Of a stretch of 58,011 nt of DNA, positions 38,781-47,681 are shown piece by piece. The notes beneath the pieces are model-generated. The model worked only from the letters and a program-made list of their open reading frames with translations, had not been told where the DNA came from and did no database searches. Positions within the stretch are counted from its first letter, which is position 1, and every line of letters starts with the position of its first letter. This DNA is from Ignavibacteriota bacterium (GTDB taxonomy: Bacteria > Bacteroidota > Ignavibacteria > UBA10030 > UBA6906): the NCBI GenBank assembly GCA_003162635.1, contig PMNE01000057.1, positions 33,507 through 91,517 on the forward strand, read 5' to 3'. Both the position numbers and the translations under genes were made by a program.

Positions 38781-39605
38781 TTACGCAAGGGGAAAAATCC
38801 CGAGGCTGCAGCGCGCGTCACGGGTCTTCTGTACCTCCGCAAAACGCAGACGGCTCGATTCGGATGCTTTTGTGAGGGGATGCCAGATATGGTATTGGAT
38901 TGCGAGGTTGCGCAGGGATTTGCCGCTCACACCGAGAAGAGACATGCGGTATTGGATGTCGGAATCCTCCCCGCATCCGGGCCCGTCGTAAAGTTCATCG
39001 AAGCCGTTGATGGCAAGCAAGTCACGCCGTGCCACCGAGAAGTTGCTGCCGAGCATTCCACGGACGTTCCGCCGAAGCAGGAGACGCAGAAACCGCGACG
39101 GAATCCTGATCCCATCTTCCACGCGAAGTGAACGTCCCCGGAGTCCATCCCACGCTTCCTCCCACCCCAGTTTTTCGAAAGCACCCGATTTTACATCTTC
39201 GAGAACAAGCAGCCGCGACCATCGTTCGCTCATCTCCACTCTTCGCCCCATGAGGATCTTCCGTTCCTCGCGCTCGTTCCAATGGTCCAGGAGAAAGTGA
39301 CGCGAGGGGAGACAGTCGCCGTCGATGAAGACGAGATGGTCCGCGCGGGAAACCCGCACCGCGTGATTCAGGATGATATTCTTGCGCCATCCCCGGTCTT
39401 CGTGCCAAAGATGAATGATGGGGAACTGGTGGCTGAGGCGCGCCTCGGCGACGACATCGGCGATGGCCGGGCCGGACCCGTCATCGGCGACGATAAGCTC
39501 AAAGTCCGTGAAAGACTGCCGAGAGGCCGCTGCAAGAACAAGCCGGAGGTTCTCCGGCTTGTTATACACGGCAGTAATGAGGCTCAGTGCGGGTGGGTTG
39601 ATCAC
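38781..39605 (-). CDS. Family 2 glycosyltransferase
   Basis: 274 residues, GTG start at 39605. GT-A fold with LSLITAVYNKPENLRLVL, the nucleotide-sugar segment FELIVADDGSGP and the metal-binding DxD in VFIDGDCLP. A C-terminal galactosyltransferase-like part (GSNFSVARRDLLAINGFDE, GCGEDSDIQYRM) with an ED-type catalytic motif resembles the Glyco_transf_7C domain often fused to GT2. The product has no obvious TM helix, so it is a cytoplasmic or peripheral enzyme building a surface glycan. Donor and acceptor cannot be told. It is convergent with the DUF4412 gene and 37 nt downstream of the TonB_C gene. Confidence 0.85.
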   Translation of the reverse strand: MINPPALSLITAVYNKPENLRLVLAAASRQSFTDFELIVADDGSGPAIADVVAEARLSHQFPIIHLWHEDRGWRKNIILNHAVRVSRADHLVFIDGDCLPSRHFLLDHWNEREERKILMGRRVEMSERWSRLLVLEDVKSGAFEKLGWEEAWDGLRGRSLRVEDGIRIPSRFLRLLLRRNVRGMLGSNFSVARRDLLAINGFDELYDGPGCGEDSDIQYRMSLLGVSGKSLRNLAIQYHIWHPLTKASESSRLRFAEVQKTRDARCSLGIFPLA

Positions 39606-39642
39606 ATTTCACTATATCGAATCCGTACGTTGAAAATCCGGA

Positions 39643-41232
39643 TCATCCGGGCTTCTTGAGACGAAACGTAATCGTGAGCCACGCGGAGACCGGTCCCTGT
39701 TGCATCTCGCCGGGGGCAAACTGGGAGTTCTTGATCGCCTTGAGAACCGGCTCGTCAAAGATGCTGCTTGTACTTTTGACAATTTGTGCGTCGCTCGGCG
39801 TTCCGTCTTTTGCGATGAGAACCTTTGCCACGACGATAGCATCCTTCATGGACAGCCAGGCATAGTCCGGAATTACCGGGTTCGTCAAATTGACGGCCCG
39901 TGGTTCCTTTTCCACGGGGATAAACGCCGGGCTTTGCGCCGCCGGTTGCTCGGCCACAGGTTTCGGGTCGAGCGCCGGGTTCTTTGCAATCTCATTCGTG
40001 GGTGCTGCCTCATTCTTGGACGGTGCAATCGTCGTGTGTGGCGTGGCTGCGGACGTTGTTGCAAGCAGCTCTGCCGGCTTCTGTTTTGAAGGCACGGGTT
40101 GTGCGTTTTCTTTGGGTTGCTGCAAAGAGGCAGTCCCTTTGGCAAGAACTGTCAAAGGTGGCGGCGTCTCCGCTTTCTGCGGAAGAGAGAGCGGAGGTTT
40201 CTGCTGCTCCACCTGTCGTACCGCAGAACCGTTGCCGGAAGAAGCGTTCTGCGCAACGGAGGACGTCTGCACGGGCAATGCTGTCTGCTGTTCCGTGGAA
40301 GTGGATTGTTTCGGCCAGAAAATGAAAGCGCATGCGACGAGGAGCAAAAGGAAAGCCGCGCCGGTGATGGCAAATAATCTCCTGGAACCGCTCGTGGCCG
40401 GCCGAGGTTCCGTTCCCGCAGCCGCGAGCGAAGAATTTGCGGCCTCAGCGGGATGGAGGAGACTGCTTTCGGGCAACCGCTGGCTGGAGGATGAGGTCCT
40501 CTGCTGCGACGGCGATGGTGCGCTCACTGCCGGAGAGTTGAACCCGTCGGTCCATGCGGTGGCACGACGCGAGTCGAAAGTCGAAGGACGCGGCAGAGCA
40601 GTTGCGGAGACCATCCGTGACGACGTTGCTTTGGCGCGCGTCGGATCGGCAGCAAGCTGACGCGCCTGTGTTATCAGGTGCTCCACGCGCGTGGAATACT
40701 CTTTGGCGATTGTGTTCCCCGGATCAACGGTAAACACCCTTTGGACTTCGGCAAGGGCCTGTTCGTAGTTCCCCTGCATCACAAGCTTGCTCGCCCGCTG
40801 AAAGTAGAGAAGCTTGAGCGCCTCAAGTTCCTTCTGCGCGGCTGCCTCGGCTTGCGATAGGCCGCTGTCAGAACCCTCCGGCGGCGCCTTCTCGGATTTT
40901 ACGGAAAGCGGTATGGGAGGTGCTTGTGATGATCGTGTCGTAGCGGCGTGCGGATGCGCCATTCGCTGCGACTCGCGCAACGCACATTCCATGAGCCCCG
41001 GCATCGGCTGGATCATTTCGTGCCGTATGTCTTCACTGAGCTCTTCATTGTGCTCGAGCTCCAGCATAGTCTCCAACTGCCGCCGGAGAGCGCCGAGGTA
41101 AATGTTCTGCGGCTCGATCGTGAGCGCGTTCTTGAGAAAGTTGAGGGCCCCGGTGTACTCACGGGAATCGGTCTTCTCGAAGGCACTCTGGAGGAGGCCT
41201 TCTATCGAAGCTTGCCCGGTCGACGGTATCAT
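39643..41232 (-). CDS. TPR-transmembrane-TonB_C fusion protein
   Basis: 529 residues. Cytosolic N-terminus with two TPR-like segments (~18-60, ~130-195, the second with YEQALAEVQRVFTVDPGNTIAKEY), a Ser/Pro-rich linker, a single TM (RLFAITGAAFLLLLVACAFIF, ~286-306), then a long Pro/Gln/Thr-rich periplasmic spacer and a TonB C-terminal domain (~445-529) with AVNLTNPVIPDYAWLS, VVAKVLIAKDGTPSDAQIVKS and the closing AWLTITFRLKKP. A TonB-like protein with a cytosolic TPR could couple a cytoplasmic partner to an outer-membrane receptor. No ExbB/ExbD is nearby and no receptor is adjacent. A CRP-type palindrome lies ~190 nt upstream. Confidence 0.75.
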   Translation of the reverse strand: MIPSTGQASIEGLLQSAFEKTDSREYTGALNFLKNALTIEPQNIYLGALRRQLETMLELEHNEELSEDIRHEMIQPMPGLMECALRESQRMAHPHAATTRSSQAPPIPLSVKSEKAPPEGSDSGLSQAEAAAQKELEALKLLYFQRASKLVMQGNYEQALAEVQRVFTVDPGNTIAKEYSTRVEHLITQARQLAADPTRAKATSSRMVSATALPRPSTFDSRRATAWTDGFNSPAVSAPSPSQQRTSSSSQRLPESSLLHPAEAANSSLAAAGTEPRPATSGSRRLFAITGAAFLLLLVACAFIFWPKQSTSTEQQTALPVQTSSVAQNASSGNGSAVRQVEQQKPPLSLPQKAETPPPLTVLAKGTASLQQPKENAQPVPSKQKPAELLATTSAATPHTTIAPSKNEAAPTNEIAKNPALDPKPVAEQPAAQSPAFIPVEKEPRAVNLTNPVIPDYAWLSMKDAIVVAKVLIAKDGTPSDAQIVKSTSSIFDEPVLKAIKNSQFAPGEMQQGPVSAWLTITFRLKKPG

Positions 41233-41600
41233 GGCGTCTTCCTTGTGTCGATGGACGGTTTATCAACGCTCCCCATGGGCGGTGCCACCCCCCCCTACGG
41301 TTTTCCATCTTGGCAATGGCCCAACGGATTTCGTTAAGAAGCACCGTTGTCGCCATTAGTGGCGATGCCTGAGTCTGCACAAATCTCCAAGAGAATCTAC
41401 AATCTTCCCGGTCTTTGAGATGTGATAAAACTCACATTTGCAGATGAATCCATGTAATCCCTGTCATGCAAGGAAAGAGGAGAGCGTGTGGCAACAAACA
41501 AGGAAGATATTGCTGTATAATAAGTTACAAGAATCCGCGAGAATTGATGACGGAGGATCGGGAGAGCAAGACAGGGGAGAAAAATGACGAAACCATCAAC
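41233..41600. promoter_or_regulatory. Upstream region of the TPR-TonB_C gene, with TGTGA-N6-TCACA palindrome
   Basis: 368 bp without a gene. TGTGATAAAACTCACA at 41421-41436 is an exact CRP/FNR-family half-site pair (TGTGA-N6-TCACA), about 190 bp before the TonB_C start at 41232. The AT-rich stretch near 41510-41530 may contain promoter elements. No regulator gene is close by. Confidence 0.55.
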
Positions 41601-42653
41601 CTATGCCCACACACCGGGGACAGATGTGTGGCAGGAAGGACAGCTTCCATCCAAGAGAAGGTTACGGCAAATCTTGTACCCCGTTCTTTCTATGAGAAGT
41701 ATATGGCAGGAGGGACAGTATGTGTTTTCAAGCGTGCCAACGCGCCCCGGCAGGTTGCCTGCATACACAAAATGCAGTCCCGCCTCATGGCCAATGGCAG
41801 CAGCGCGTGCAAGGGTCTTCACCGATGTGGGATCAGGGTCGGTCATTTTGTAGTCCGGATGAAACCCCGTCACATGCCACGGGATATCGGGGGAAACAGA
41901 GACGAGAAAGCGCGCGATTTCTTTGAGTTCCTCGTCGGAATCATTGAACCCTTGGATAAGAAGCGTGACCACCTCCACCCACACGCCCATCCCGTGCAAC
42001 GTGCCGATCGTCTCAAGCACCGCTGCGAGTCTTCCTCCGAGTTGCTGGTATGTCTTCTGTCTGAAGCTCTTGAGGTCCACCTTGAACATATCGATCACTG
42101 GGCGGATGTATTCAAGAACCTCCCGCGTGCCGTTCCCATTGGAGACATACGAACACTTAATCCCGTGCTCCTTCGCTCTCTGGAAGACCGCTCTTGCCCA
42201 CTCACTGGTGATGAGTGGTTCATTATACGTGCTGGTGAGTACCCGGACTCTCCGTTCGAGAGCCAGCCGTACAATTCCTTCGGCAGAGATTTCCTCGGGG
42301 AGCGCAGCGGCGTCTGGATCGCGGAGAGTCTGGGATGTGATCCAGTTCTGACAGTACCCGCAGTGATAGTCGCATCCAAGCATGCCGAAGCTCAACGCAC
42401 TGCTCCCCGGCAACACATGGAAGAACGGCTTCTTTTCTATCGGGTCGATGGCGATCCCGCCAACGTAGCCGAAGGGTACACGCAGAATTCCGTGGTCGTT
42501 AAACCGCACGCGGCAGATCCCGTCGCGGCCCGGCGGGAGCTTGCACCGGTGACCGCAGGCGTAACAAAGCACCCAATCGTTCTCTAATTTTTCGTATAGT
42601 TCGCCTTCGCGAACAAATCCCGAGAGAATTTCCTTCAGCGAAGCCGGTGTCAT
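41601..42653 (-). CDS. amrS: AmmeMemoRadiSam-type radical SAM protein (AmrS-like)
   Basis: 350 residues from ATG 42653, with AGGAGGAAC 6-12 nt upstream; an in-frame GTG at 42674 is less likely. Radical SAM cluster motif CDYHCGYC, plus auxiliary cysteines CYACGHRCKLPPGRDGIC near the N-terminus and CPSC pairs near the C-terminus (YCPSCHILLIERTGY, SCPSCHTSV). Such proteins resemble pyruvate formate-lyase activases and are usually found with AMMECR1 and Memo proteins; neither partner is in this window. It is 27 nt downstream of tag, so it is probably the last gene of the regulatory operon. Substrate unknown. Confidence 0.8.
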   Translation of the reverse strand: MTPASLKEILSGFVREGELYEKLENDWVLCYACGHRCKLPPGRDGICRVRFNDHGILRVPFGYVGGIAIDPIEKKPFFHVLPGSSALSFGMLGCDYHCGYCQNWITSQTLRDPDAAALPEEISAEGIVRLALERRVRVLTSTYNEPLITSEWARAVFQRAKEHGIKCSYVSNGNGTREVLEYIRPVIDMFKVDLKSFRQKTYQQLGGRLAAVLETIGTLHGMGVWVEVVTLLIQGFNDSDEELKEIARFLVSVSPDIPWHVTGFHPDYKMTDPDPTSVKTLARAAAIGHEAGLHFVYAGNLPGRVGTLENTYCPSCHILLIERTGYKICRNLLLDGSCPSCHTSVPGVWA

Positions 42654-42680
42654 CGTTCGTTCCTCCTCGTTCACCCGCCT

Positions 42681-43277
42681 TTACCGCGCAGTTCTTCGTG
42701 TGTCGACACAACGCAGCGCATTGCACACCTTGAAGCGAAAACATCCGGGTACGTGATCGTTCACCATGCCCGTCGCCTGCATGAATGCGTAACAAATGGT
42801 CGGTCCCACGAAGCGAAATCCCCGCGCGCGAAGATCCTTGCTCATTGCTTCGCCTTCGGAAGACGTTGTGGGGATCGATCCTGCCCCGACGACGGACTTT
42901 CGCCGTGACCCGGCATCGGCAAATTGCCAAAGGTACGCGTCAAAGCTGCCCCACTCCCTCCGCACACGCTGATACGCCCGCGCATTATCGATGGCGGCAG
43001 CAATCTTCAGCCGGTTCCTGACGATTCCATCATTCGCCATCAACCTCTTGATCGTGCGGGAATCATAGTGCGCCATGGCGGGCGCGTAGAATCCGTCGAA
43101 CGCCCGCCGGTATGCCTCGCGTTTCTTCAAGATGGTGAGCCAACTGAGTCCGGCCTGCGCGCCTTCGAGCAGAAGCATTTCAAAAAGGTGCCGGTCGTCG
43201 TGAACAGGGACTCCCCACTCAAGGTCATGATACACGATCAAGAGCGGATGCGATTCAGCCCAGACACATCGTTTCAC
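42681..43277 (-). CDS. tag: DNA-3-methyladenine glycosylase I
   Basis: 198 residues; excises 3-methyladenine from alkylated DNA. All four zinc ligands of E. coli Tag are at the same positions here: Cys4, His17, His175 and Cys179. The core FEMLLLEGAQAGLSWLTILKKREAYRRAF and FRFVGPTICYAFMQATGMVNDH match the family. The start is GTG at 43277, overlapping the LytTR regulator's stop (GTGA), so it is translated from the same message as a signal-transduction gene. AmrS follows. Confidence 0.95.
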   Translation of the reverse strand: MKRCVWAESHPLLIVYHDLEWGVPVHDDRHLFEMLLLEGAQAGLSWLTILKKREAYRRAFDGFYAPAMAHYDSRTIKRLMANDGIVRNRLKIAAAIDNARAYQRVRREWGSFDAYLWQFADAGSRRKSVVGAGSIPTTSSEGEAMSKDLRARGFRFVGPTICYAFMQATGMVNDHVPGCFRFKVCNALRCVDTRRTAR

Positions 43278-44008
43278 AGTATCTCCCGGAGCCGGTCATG
43301 TCCCGAGCGGCTGACCGGCAGTCTTGTCCCGTCCTTGAGGATCGCGACCCTGCTGTCCTTTGCGTAGGTCTCCAACCGGGCGAGACGGTCAATATTGAGA
43401 ATAAAGGAACGGTGAATCCGGATGAAGCGGGCCGGGTCGAGGAGTTGTGCGAGCTCCGAGAGGCGCTCCTGTTTCAGATGCCGTTTCCCGCCGGAATGAA
43501 CCGCGACGTAATCATCCTCCGCTTCGATATAGTCGATTGATTCCGACGGAATGACAACGACACTGGCGCCATTCTTGACAAGAATGCGCTGGAGTGGCGC
43601 CTCGTGCACACGGTGGTCCTCCATCAGCGCGGTAAGGCCGGCAGGGAGGGGTGCAGCAATTCGTGCCCGTGCGTGCTCCAGGGCCTCCGTGAACCGCTCG
43701 CCGCTGAACGGTTTGAGCAGATAATCGACGGCGTGGACTTCAAACGCCTTGAGTGCGTACGAATCGTACGCAGTCACAAAAACGACGGCGGGTTTCGGAT
43801 CCATCAGCTCGATCACCTCGAAGCCGTCCAGCTTTGGCATCTGCACGTCGAGGAACAAAATGTCCGGTGAAAGCTCCGCCACCGCCTTCACCGCTTCAAA
43901 GCCATTCGAACACTCAGCCACGACCTGGATATCCCGATGGGCGGCGAGATGCTCACGCACCACACTGCGGGCCAGGTCTTCGTCATCCACAATAATCGTG
44001 CGAAGCAT
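43274..44008 (-). CDS. LytTR-family response regulator
   Basis: 244 residues. An N-terminal receiver domain has the acidic pair VDDE, the phospho-acceptor Asp 54 in ILFLDVQMPK, the Thr in VFVTAYD and the Lys in YLLKPF. The C-terminal LytTR DNA-binding domain (~140-244) has YIEAEDDYVAVHSGGKRHL and RFIRIHRSFILNIDRLA. It starts 9 nt after the glycosidase gene; the cognate kinase is the LytS-type protein two genes upstream. LytTR proteins bind pairs of short direct repeats; none was identified near the operon by eye. Confidence 0.92.
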   Translation of the reverse strand: MLRTIIVDDEDLARSVVREHLAAHRDIQVVAECSNGFEAVKAVAELSPDILFLDVQMPKLDGFEVIELMDPKPAVVFVTAYDSYALKAFEVHAVDYLLKPFSGERFTEALEHARARIAAPLPAGLTALMEDHRVHEAPLQRILVKNGASVVVIPSESIDYIEAEDDYVAVHSGGKRHLKQERLSELAQLLDPARFIRIHRSFILNIDRLARLETYAKDSRVAILKDGTRLPVSRSGHDRLREIL

Positions 44009-44017
44009 CGGGTGCCG

Positions 44018-45679
44018 CTATTCTCCGTTGGTTGTCCGCCCGACCGTGAACTGAGACGCGCCGGACCCGAGAGTGACGGTCGTGTCAGCGTTGTGGTAGC
44101 GAACGGTGAGCGTGAAAGGTGCATCAGCATTGACAACAATGGCTGCGGTTCTCCCCCCCGGACCAGGTGTTGCGACCAGCGAAACCACGTGGCGATTGAA
44201 CCGATACCGTTCGCATCCGCTTCGCTGGTCCGAGCGGATTGTCCAGTGGAGGGTATTGTGGGGGGCATCCGGCGTGAAACCGATGCCGTACTCAAGAAAA
44301 TACAAAATGGGGCCAATGCCGCTCCAACCCACCATATCGCGGACAACGAGCGCACCGTCGACGTGCCGTCCCGCGGCAATCACATCGGGGGCGTAGTTTT
44401 CCCAGATGGTGCCGGTCTCTTTTTCCACGTCCGACACGGCAGTAAGATGTTTCAATGCGATCTCCCGCGCAAGGTCATTGTATCCGTACTGTTCCAATCC
44501 GCGGATCACCATGGTATTTGTCGAAGGCCACACGGCGCCGCGCCAGTAGCCGCCCAGACGCTCGTAACCGTTCTCATCGGCAGCGCAAGAGGGGACAGGA
44601 TGCATGCGTCCAAATGTCGCGGGGTTTCGGAGCTCAGCGACCAGCTTCTCGGCCTGTGCACGGGAAGCCACGCCGCCAAGCAACGTCCAAAATGCCGCTA
44701 TCGTCTTGATGTGAATAAGACTGTCGTTGGGAGCGCGATCGAAGTAGAACCCGCGTTCCCCATCCCAGAGAAGCGCGTTGATCAGCGCGGAGAGAGAATC
44801 GGCCTCCTGATTCCACCGTGCCGTCTGATCCGTCTTCCCAAGAATGCTGTCGATCGAGGCCAGGTTCCTGGCGAACATCACCATTTGCGCGGAGATGTCG
44901 ACGCCCATTCCACCGCTCAGCAAGGAGGGGTTGCGCGGCGAATTGTCCATGCTCGCCCAGTCGGTAACATACAAGCCGTTCCCCTGGCGGAGGTACTTCT
45001 GCAGCGCCAAATAGTAATGAACGAGAGGTTCGCGAACGAGAGCAAGTCGGGCGCTGTCGCCTGTGTAGCGGTAGCTCTCAAGTTCCGCCCACGCGGGAAC
45101 GGGATTGTCGAGGGCATCCAATGTCAGACGCGGCGGCGGTTCGGGCAGTTCCCGTCCCCTGAACCGGATTGTGACCGGATGTTCGTCAGTGTTGAAACCC
45201 CACGAACTGTACAGCGGTTTCCCTTCCGCATTCACCCATGGTTCAAAATCCTTCCCGCTTGTTCTGTCAATCTCCCGGCAAATCTCCCCCGTTTCATGCT
45301 GCTTGGCGTAGAAGTTGTCGAGGGATGCGATGCCGGGGACGAGACCGTATGCTGCATTGCAGAACATACTCATGAATGCGGTGTCCCAGAGGAAGATGTT
45401 CTTGTTGAATGCGGCATCGATGAATTGCGACACATAGCCGCTGCCAGGCGCCGGCTCGTGAAAGTGACGGGATGCAAGCTCCCATGCCTTCCAGTACGTC
45501 TCGACCAGAAGCGGATTCTCGTCGAACACCGGCGAAGGCAGAAGGTCGCGCACCGCTTCGTACCCCGGAAGGGGGGACGGCTGATACGATTTCTTTGCGA
45601 AGTAGATCCCCTGCCGATCAGTCTGCCCGTGTGCAAGAGAAGAGCACAGAACACCAACCACCATGATATGCCATTTCAT
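44018..45679 (-). CDS. Secreted trehalase-like glycoside hydrolase (clan GH-G, GH37/GH63)
   Basis: 553 residues from ATG 45679 (MKWHIMVVGVLCSSLAHG, signal peptide). The (alpha/alpha)6 barrel shows FLWDTAFMSMF, where the Asp fits the catalytic acid position, YWRGAVWPSTNTMVIRGL, and GTIWENYAPD, where the Glu fits the base position. The final ~100 residues form a beta-rich accessory domain. Similar to GH37 trehalases and GH63 glycosidases that hydrolyse trehalose, mannosylglycerate or related alpha-linked sugars; the substrate is not decided by sequence. It lies between the sensor-kinase gene (19-nt gap) and the response-regulator gene (9-nt gap). Confidence 0.8.
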   Translation of the reverse strand: MKWHIMVVGVLCSSLAHGQTDRQGIYFAKKSYQPSPLPGYEAVRDLLPSPVFDENPLLVETYWKAWELASRHFHEPAPGSGYVSQFIDAAFNKNIFLWDTAFMSMFCNAAYGLVPGIASLDNFYAKQHETGEICREIDRTSGKDFEPWVNAEGKPLYSSWGFNTDEHPVTIRFRGRELPEPPPRLTLDALDNPVPAWAELESYRYTGDSARLALVREPLVHYYLALQKYLRQGNGLYVTDWASMDNSPRNPSLLSGGMGVDISAQMVMFARNLASIDSILGKTDQTARWNQEADSLSALINALLWDGERGFYFDRAPNDSLIHIKTIAAFWTLLGGVASRAQAEKLVAELRNPATFGRMHPVPSCAADENGYERLGGYWRGAVWPSTNTMVIRGLEQYGYNDLAREIALKHLTAVSDVEKETGTIWENYAPDVIAAGRHVDGALVVRDMVGWSGIGPILYFLEYGIGFTPDAPHNTLHWTIRSDQRSGCERYRFNRHVVSLVATPGPGGRTAAIVVNADAPFTLTVRYHNADTTVTLGSGASQFTVGRTTNGE

Positions 45680-45698
45680 CGGAGGATTCCTCTTGCTG

Positions 45699-46766
45699 TC
45701 AATTTTCCTCAGGCGTCCGGACGGGGATGTCGATCCGCACAGTGAAGCGGGATGCATCGCGGAGGGTGGTGATCCTCCCGTCGGTGCCGTACAGGCCCGC
45801 AATTCGCCGGCGGACATTGTCAAGTCCGACGCCGGTTCCCTCCTTTGGGAGCGCGCCGGCGTCAACGGGGTTCTCGATGCACAGATGAAGCTGATCGCCT
45901 GTGCGCGTTGCATTGATGCCGATCGTCCCACCACCCAGAAGGCCGTCAATCCCGTGGCGGATGGCGTTCTCCACGAGGGGCTGAAGGAGAAGAGGAGCGA
46001 TCCGGCAATCCGCGGCTGCGTCGTCTATTTCCACGGTGATTGCCAGCCGGTTGCCGTGCCGGATCTTTTCGATCGCAAGGAAATGTGTGGTGAGCGAGAT
46101 CTCCTGCGTGAGCGAGATCGTGTCCAAGGCGCCATAGCGCAAGCTGAGCCGAAGGAATTCCGCCAGCTTTACCGTCATGGCCCGGGCCGCGGGAGGATCA
46201 ACAGTGGTGAGCGCGCTGATTGAGTTCAAACTGTTGAAGAGAAAATGGGGATCGATCTGGGCACGGAGCGATTTCAATTCCGACTCACGGGCAAGAACAC
46301 GAAGCTGAAGGGCGTTCCGCTCCGCCTCGCGGGACGCTTCGAACATCGCGATCAGGTACGACACGGCCGATGCAAGCAGGAAGAGAACGATTCCCGATGA
46401 GCCAAGAAGAGGGAGCGAGTCGATATGCCATGCGGGGGGAATCATCCCCTCTTGGAGGGTGTTCAACACCGCGACCCAGCCAAATCCGGCGAGCACCCAG
46501 AGCGAACTGGAGAAAACCGCGGCGAGACAGTTTGTCACGAGGATGCGCGCAAGAGGCGCCACGCCGAGTGGAAAAGCTTTGCAAATGTACCACGCAGAGA
46601 GTGTAATGAACGCGTACACGAACATCAGCGGGAGCGTGAACGCCAGAACGGCCGCCCACGAAACCCTGCCGGGGAGCGCCAGCATCGCCGTAAGCATCAG
46701 GGCAAGTGTCAGCCATGCTGCAAGGTAGACAATGAGCGATCGGCGGTCTTTCAGGATGGGGTGCAT
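45699..46766 (-). CDS. LytS-type sensor histidine kinase
   Basis: 355 residues from ATG 46766. Four TM helices in the first ~150 residues (e.g. LIVYLAAWLTLALMLTAMLAL and VSWAAVLAFTLPLMFVYAFI), no large extracytoplasmic domain. The His_kinase (LytS/YpdA) phosphorylation segment is SLRAQIDPHFLFNSLNSI, the ATPase shows PLLLQPLVENAIRHGI and GTGVGLDNVRRRI. The paired regulator is the LytTR protein at 43274-44008. It follows the LiaF-like gene, giving a kinase near an LiaF-type inhibitor. The upstream 192 bp contain a GGGGGATAATTCCC inverted segment but no gene. Confidence 0.92.
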   Translation of the reverse strand: MHPILKDRRSLIVYLAAWLTLALMLTAMLALPGRVSWAAVLAFTLPLMFVYAFITLSAWYICKAFPLGVAPLARILVTNCLAAVFSSSLWVLAGFGWVAVLNTLQEGMIPPAWHIDSLPLLGSSGIVLFLLASAVSYLIAMFEASREAERNALQLRVLARESELKSLRAQIDPHFLFNSLNSISALTTVDPPAARAMTVKLAEFLRLSLRYGALDTISLTQEISLTTHFLAIEKIRHGNRLAITVEIDDAAADCRIAPLLLQPLVENAIRHGIDGLLGGGTIGINATRTGDQLHLCIENPVDAGALPKEGTGVGLDNVRRRIAGLYGTDGRITTLRDASRFTVRIDIPVRTPEEN

Positions 46767-46958
46767 GTCCGTAATATACGGATTGGGGGGGAGAGAGACC
46801 ACGGGGCGGGAATTATCCCCCTTCTCGCGCGAAGGGCGGTTCAAGGGTACCAATCGGTCCCGAACAGAAGCGTTTCAAAACACGTCGGCAACCATCCCTG
46901 ATTTCGCTCCGGGCCGGTCGCACCAATATACCGGCCAGGAGCACCTCAGAGGAAGCTC

Positions 46959-47681
46959 TTAATTCGTTATTTCCACGCCACCCATGATCGCTGTTCCTCT
47001 GATGATGAGACGCTTCGCCGAAGGGTCGCTCGGCTTCACCGTCTTGTCATCGAACCCACCCAGGAAGGGAAAGCCATGGAGAATGACGTTCCACGTCTGC
47101 GGCACCTTGATCTTTATCCCTCCCCACAAGGCGAATGTGTCGATAGCAGCCTCGTCAGCAGCAATCGCCGCCTGCCGGAGATCGATCTCACATCCACCCA
47201 TGATTGCCATGAGATCTCCTCCCTGAAACTCCTGCGAATTTTCCGAGCGCTGGAATCCGCCGAGAATGGCCACGCCGTTGACGGAGGAATGCGCGTCCTT
47301 CGCAGCATCCTGTACCGGCGATCCCATTCGCGGGCTTGCTTTCGTTCGTCCGGCTGATCCGAGGATCAAGCTGCCGCCGATGAGGACAAGGATCAGGGGC
47401 CAGATGTCGCTGAATCCGATCTCTCCCACACCGAGCGTGTGAAGGAGCATGATCGTGCCGACGAGAATGAGCGTTCCTCCGACGAACCAGCTACTCCTCC
47501 CCGTGCAAGGATACGCAAGCCGAGCCGCACCGAGAGCAATCAACACGACGGGCCAGAACCGGAGGTATTGATGCGCATCGACGAAGTCAAGGTTGTCGAG
47601 CAGGAGGATGACGCCAAAGAGGATCGCTGCGACCCCGAGGATGAACCGCCCGCTCAGGAAATATGATCGTCTATTGTACAT
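46959..47681 (-). CDS. LiaF-like membrane protein
   Basis: 240 residues; ATG 47681 has GAGG 8 nt upstream, with 47693 as an alternative. Four hydrophobic segments (FILGVAAILFGVILLLDNL, FWPVVLIALGAA, GGTLILVGTIMLLHTL, IWPLILVLIGGSLIL) precede a beta-helix-like C-terminal LiaF domain with the repeat-like GVAILGGFQRS, LMAIMGGCEID, TFALWGGIKIKVP, GFPFLGGF and GTAIMGGVEI. LiaF-type proteins inhibit LiaS kinases until envelope stress relieves it (family knowledge). The neighbouring LytS-type kinase could be its partner. It overlaps the upstream DUF5668 gene by 11 nt. Confidence 0.82.
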   Translation of the reverse strand: MYNRRSYFLSGRFILGVAAILFGVILLLDNLDFVDAHQYLRFWPVVLIALGAARLAYPCTGRSSWFVGGTLILVGTIMLLHTLGVGEIGFSDIWPLILVLIGGSLILGSAGRTKASPRMGSPVQDAAKDAHSSVNGVAILGGFQRSENSQEFQGGDLMAIMGGCEIDLRQAAIAADEAAIDTFALWGGIKIKVPQTWNVILHGFPFLGGFDDKTVKPSDPSAKRLIIRGTAIMGGVEITN

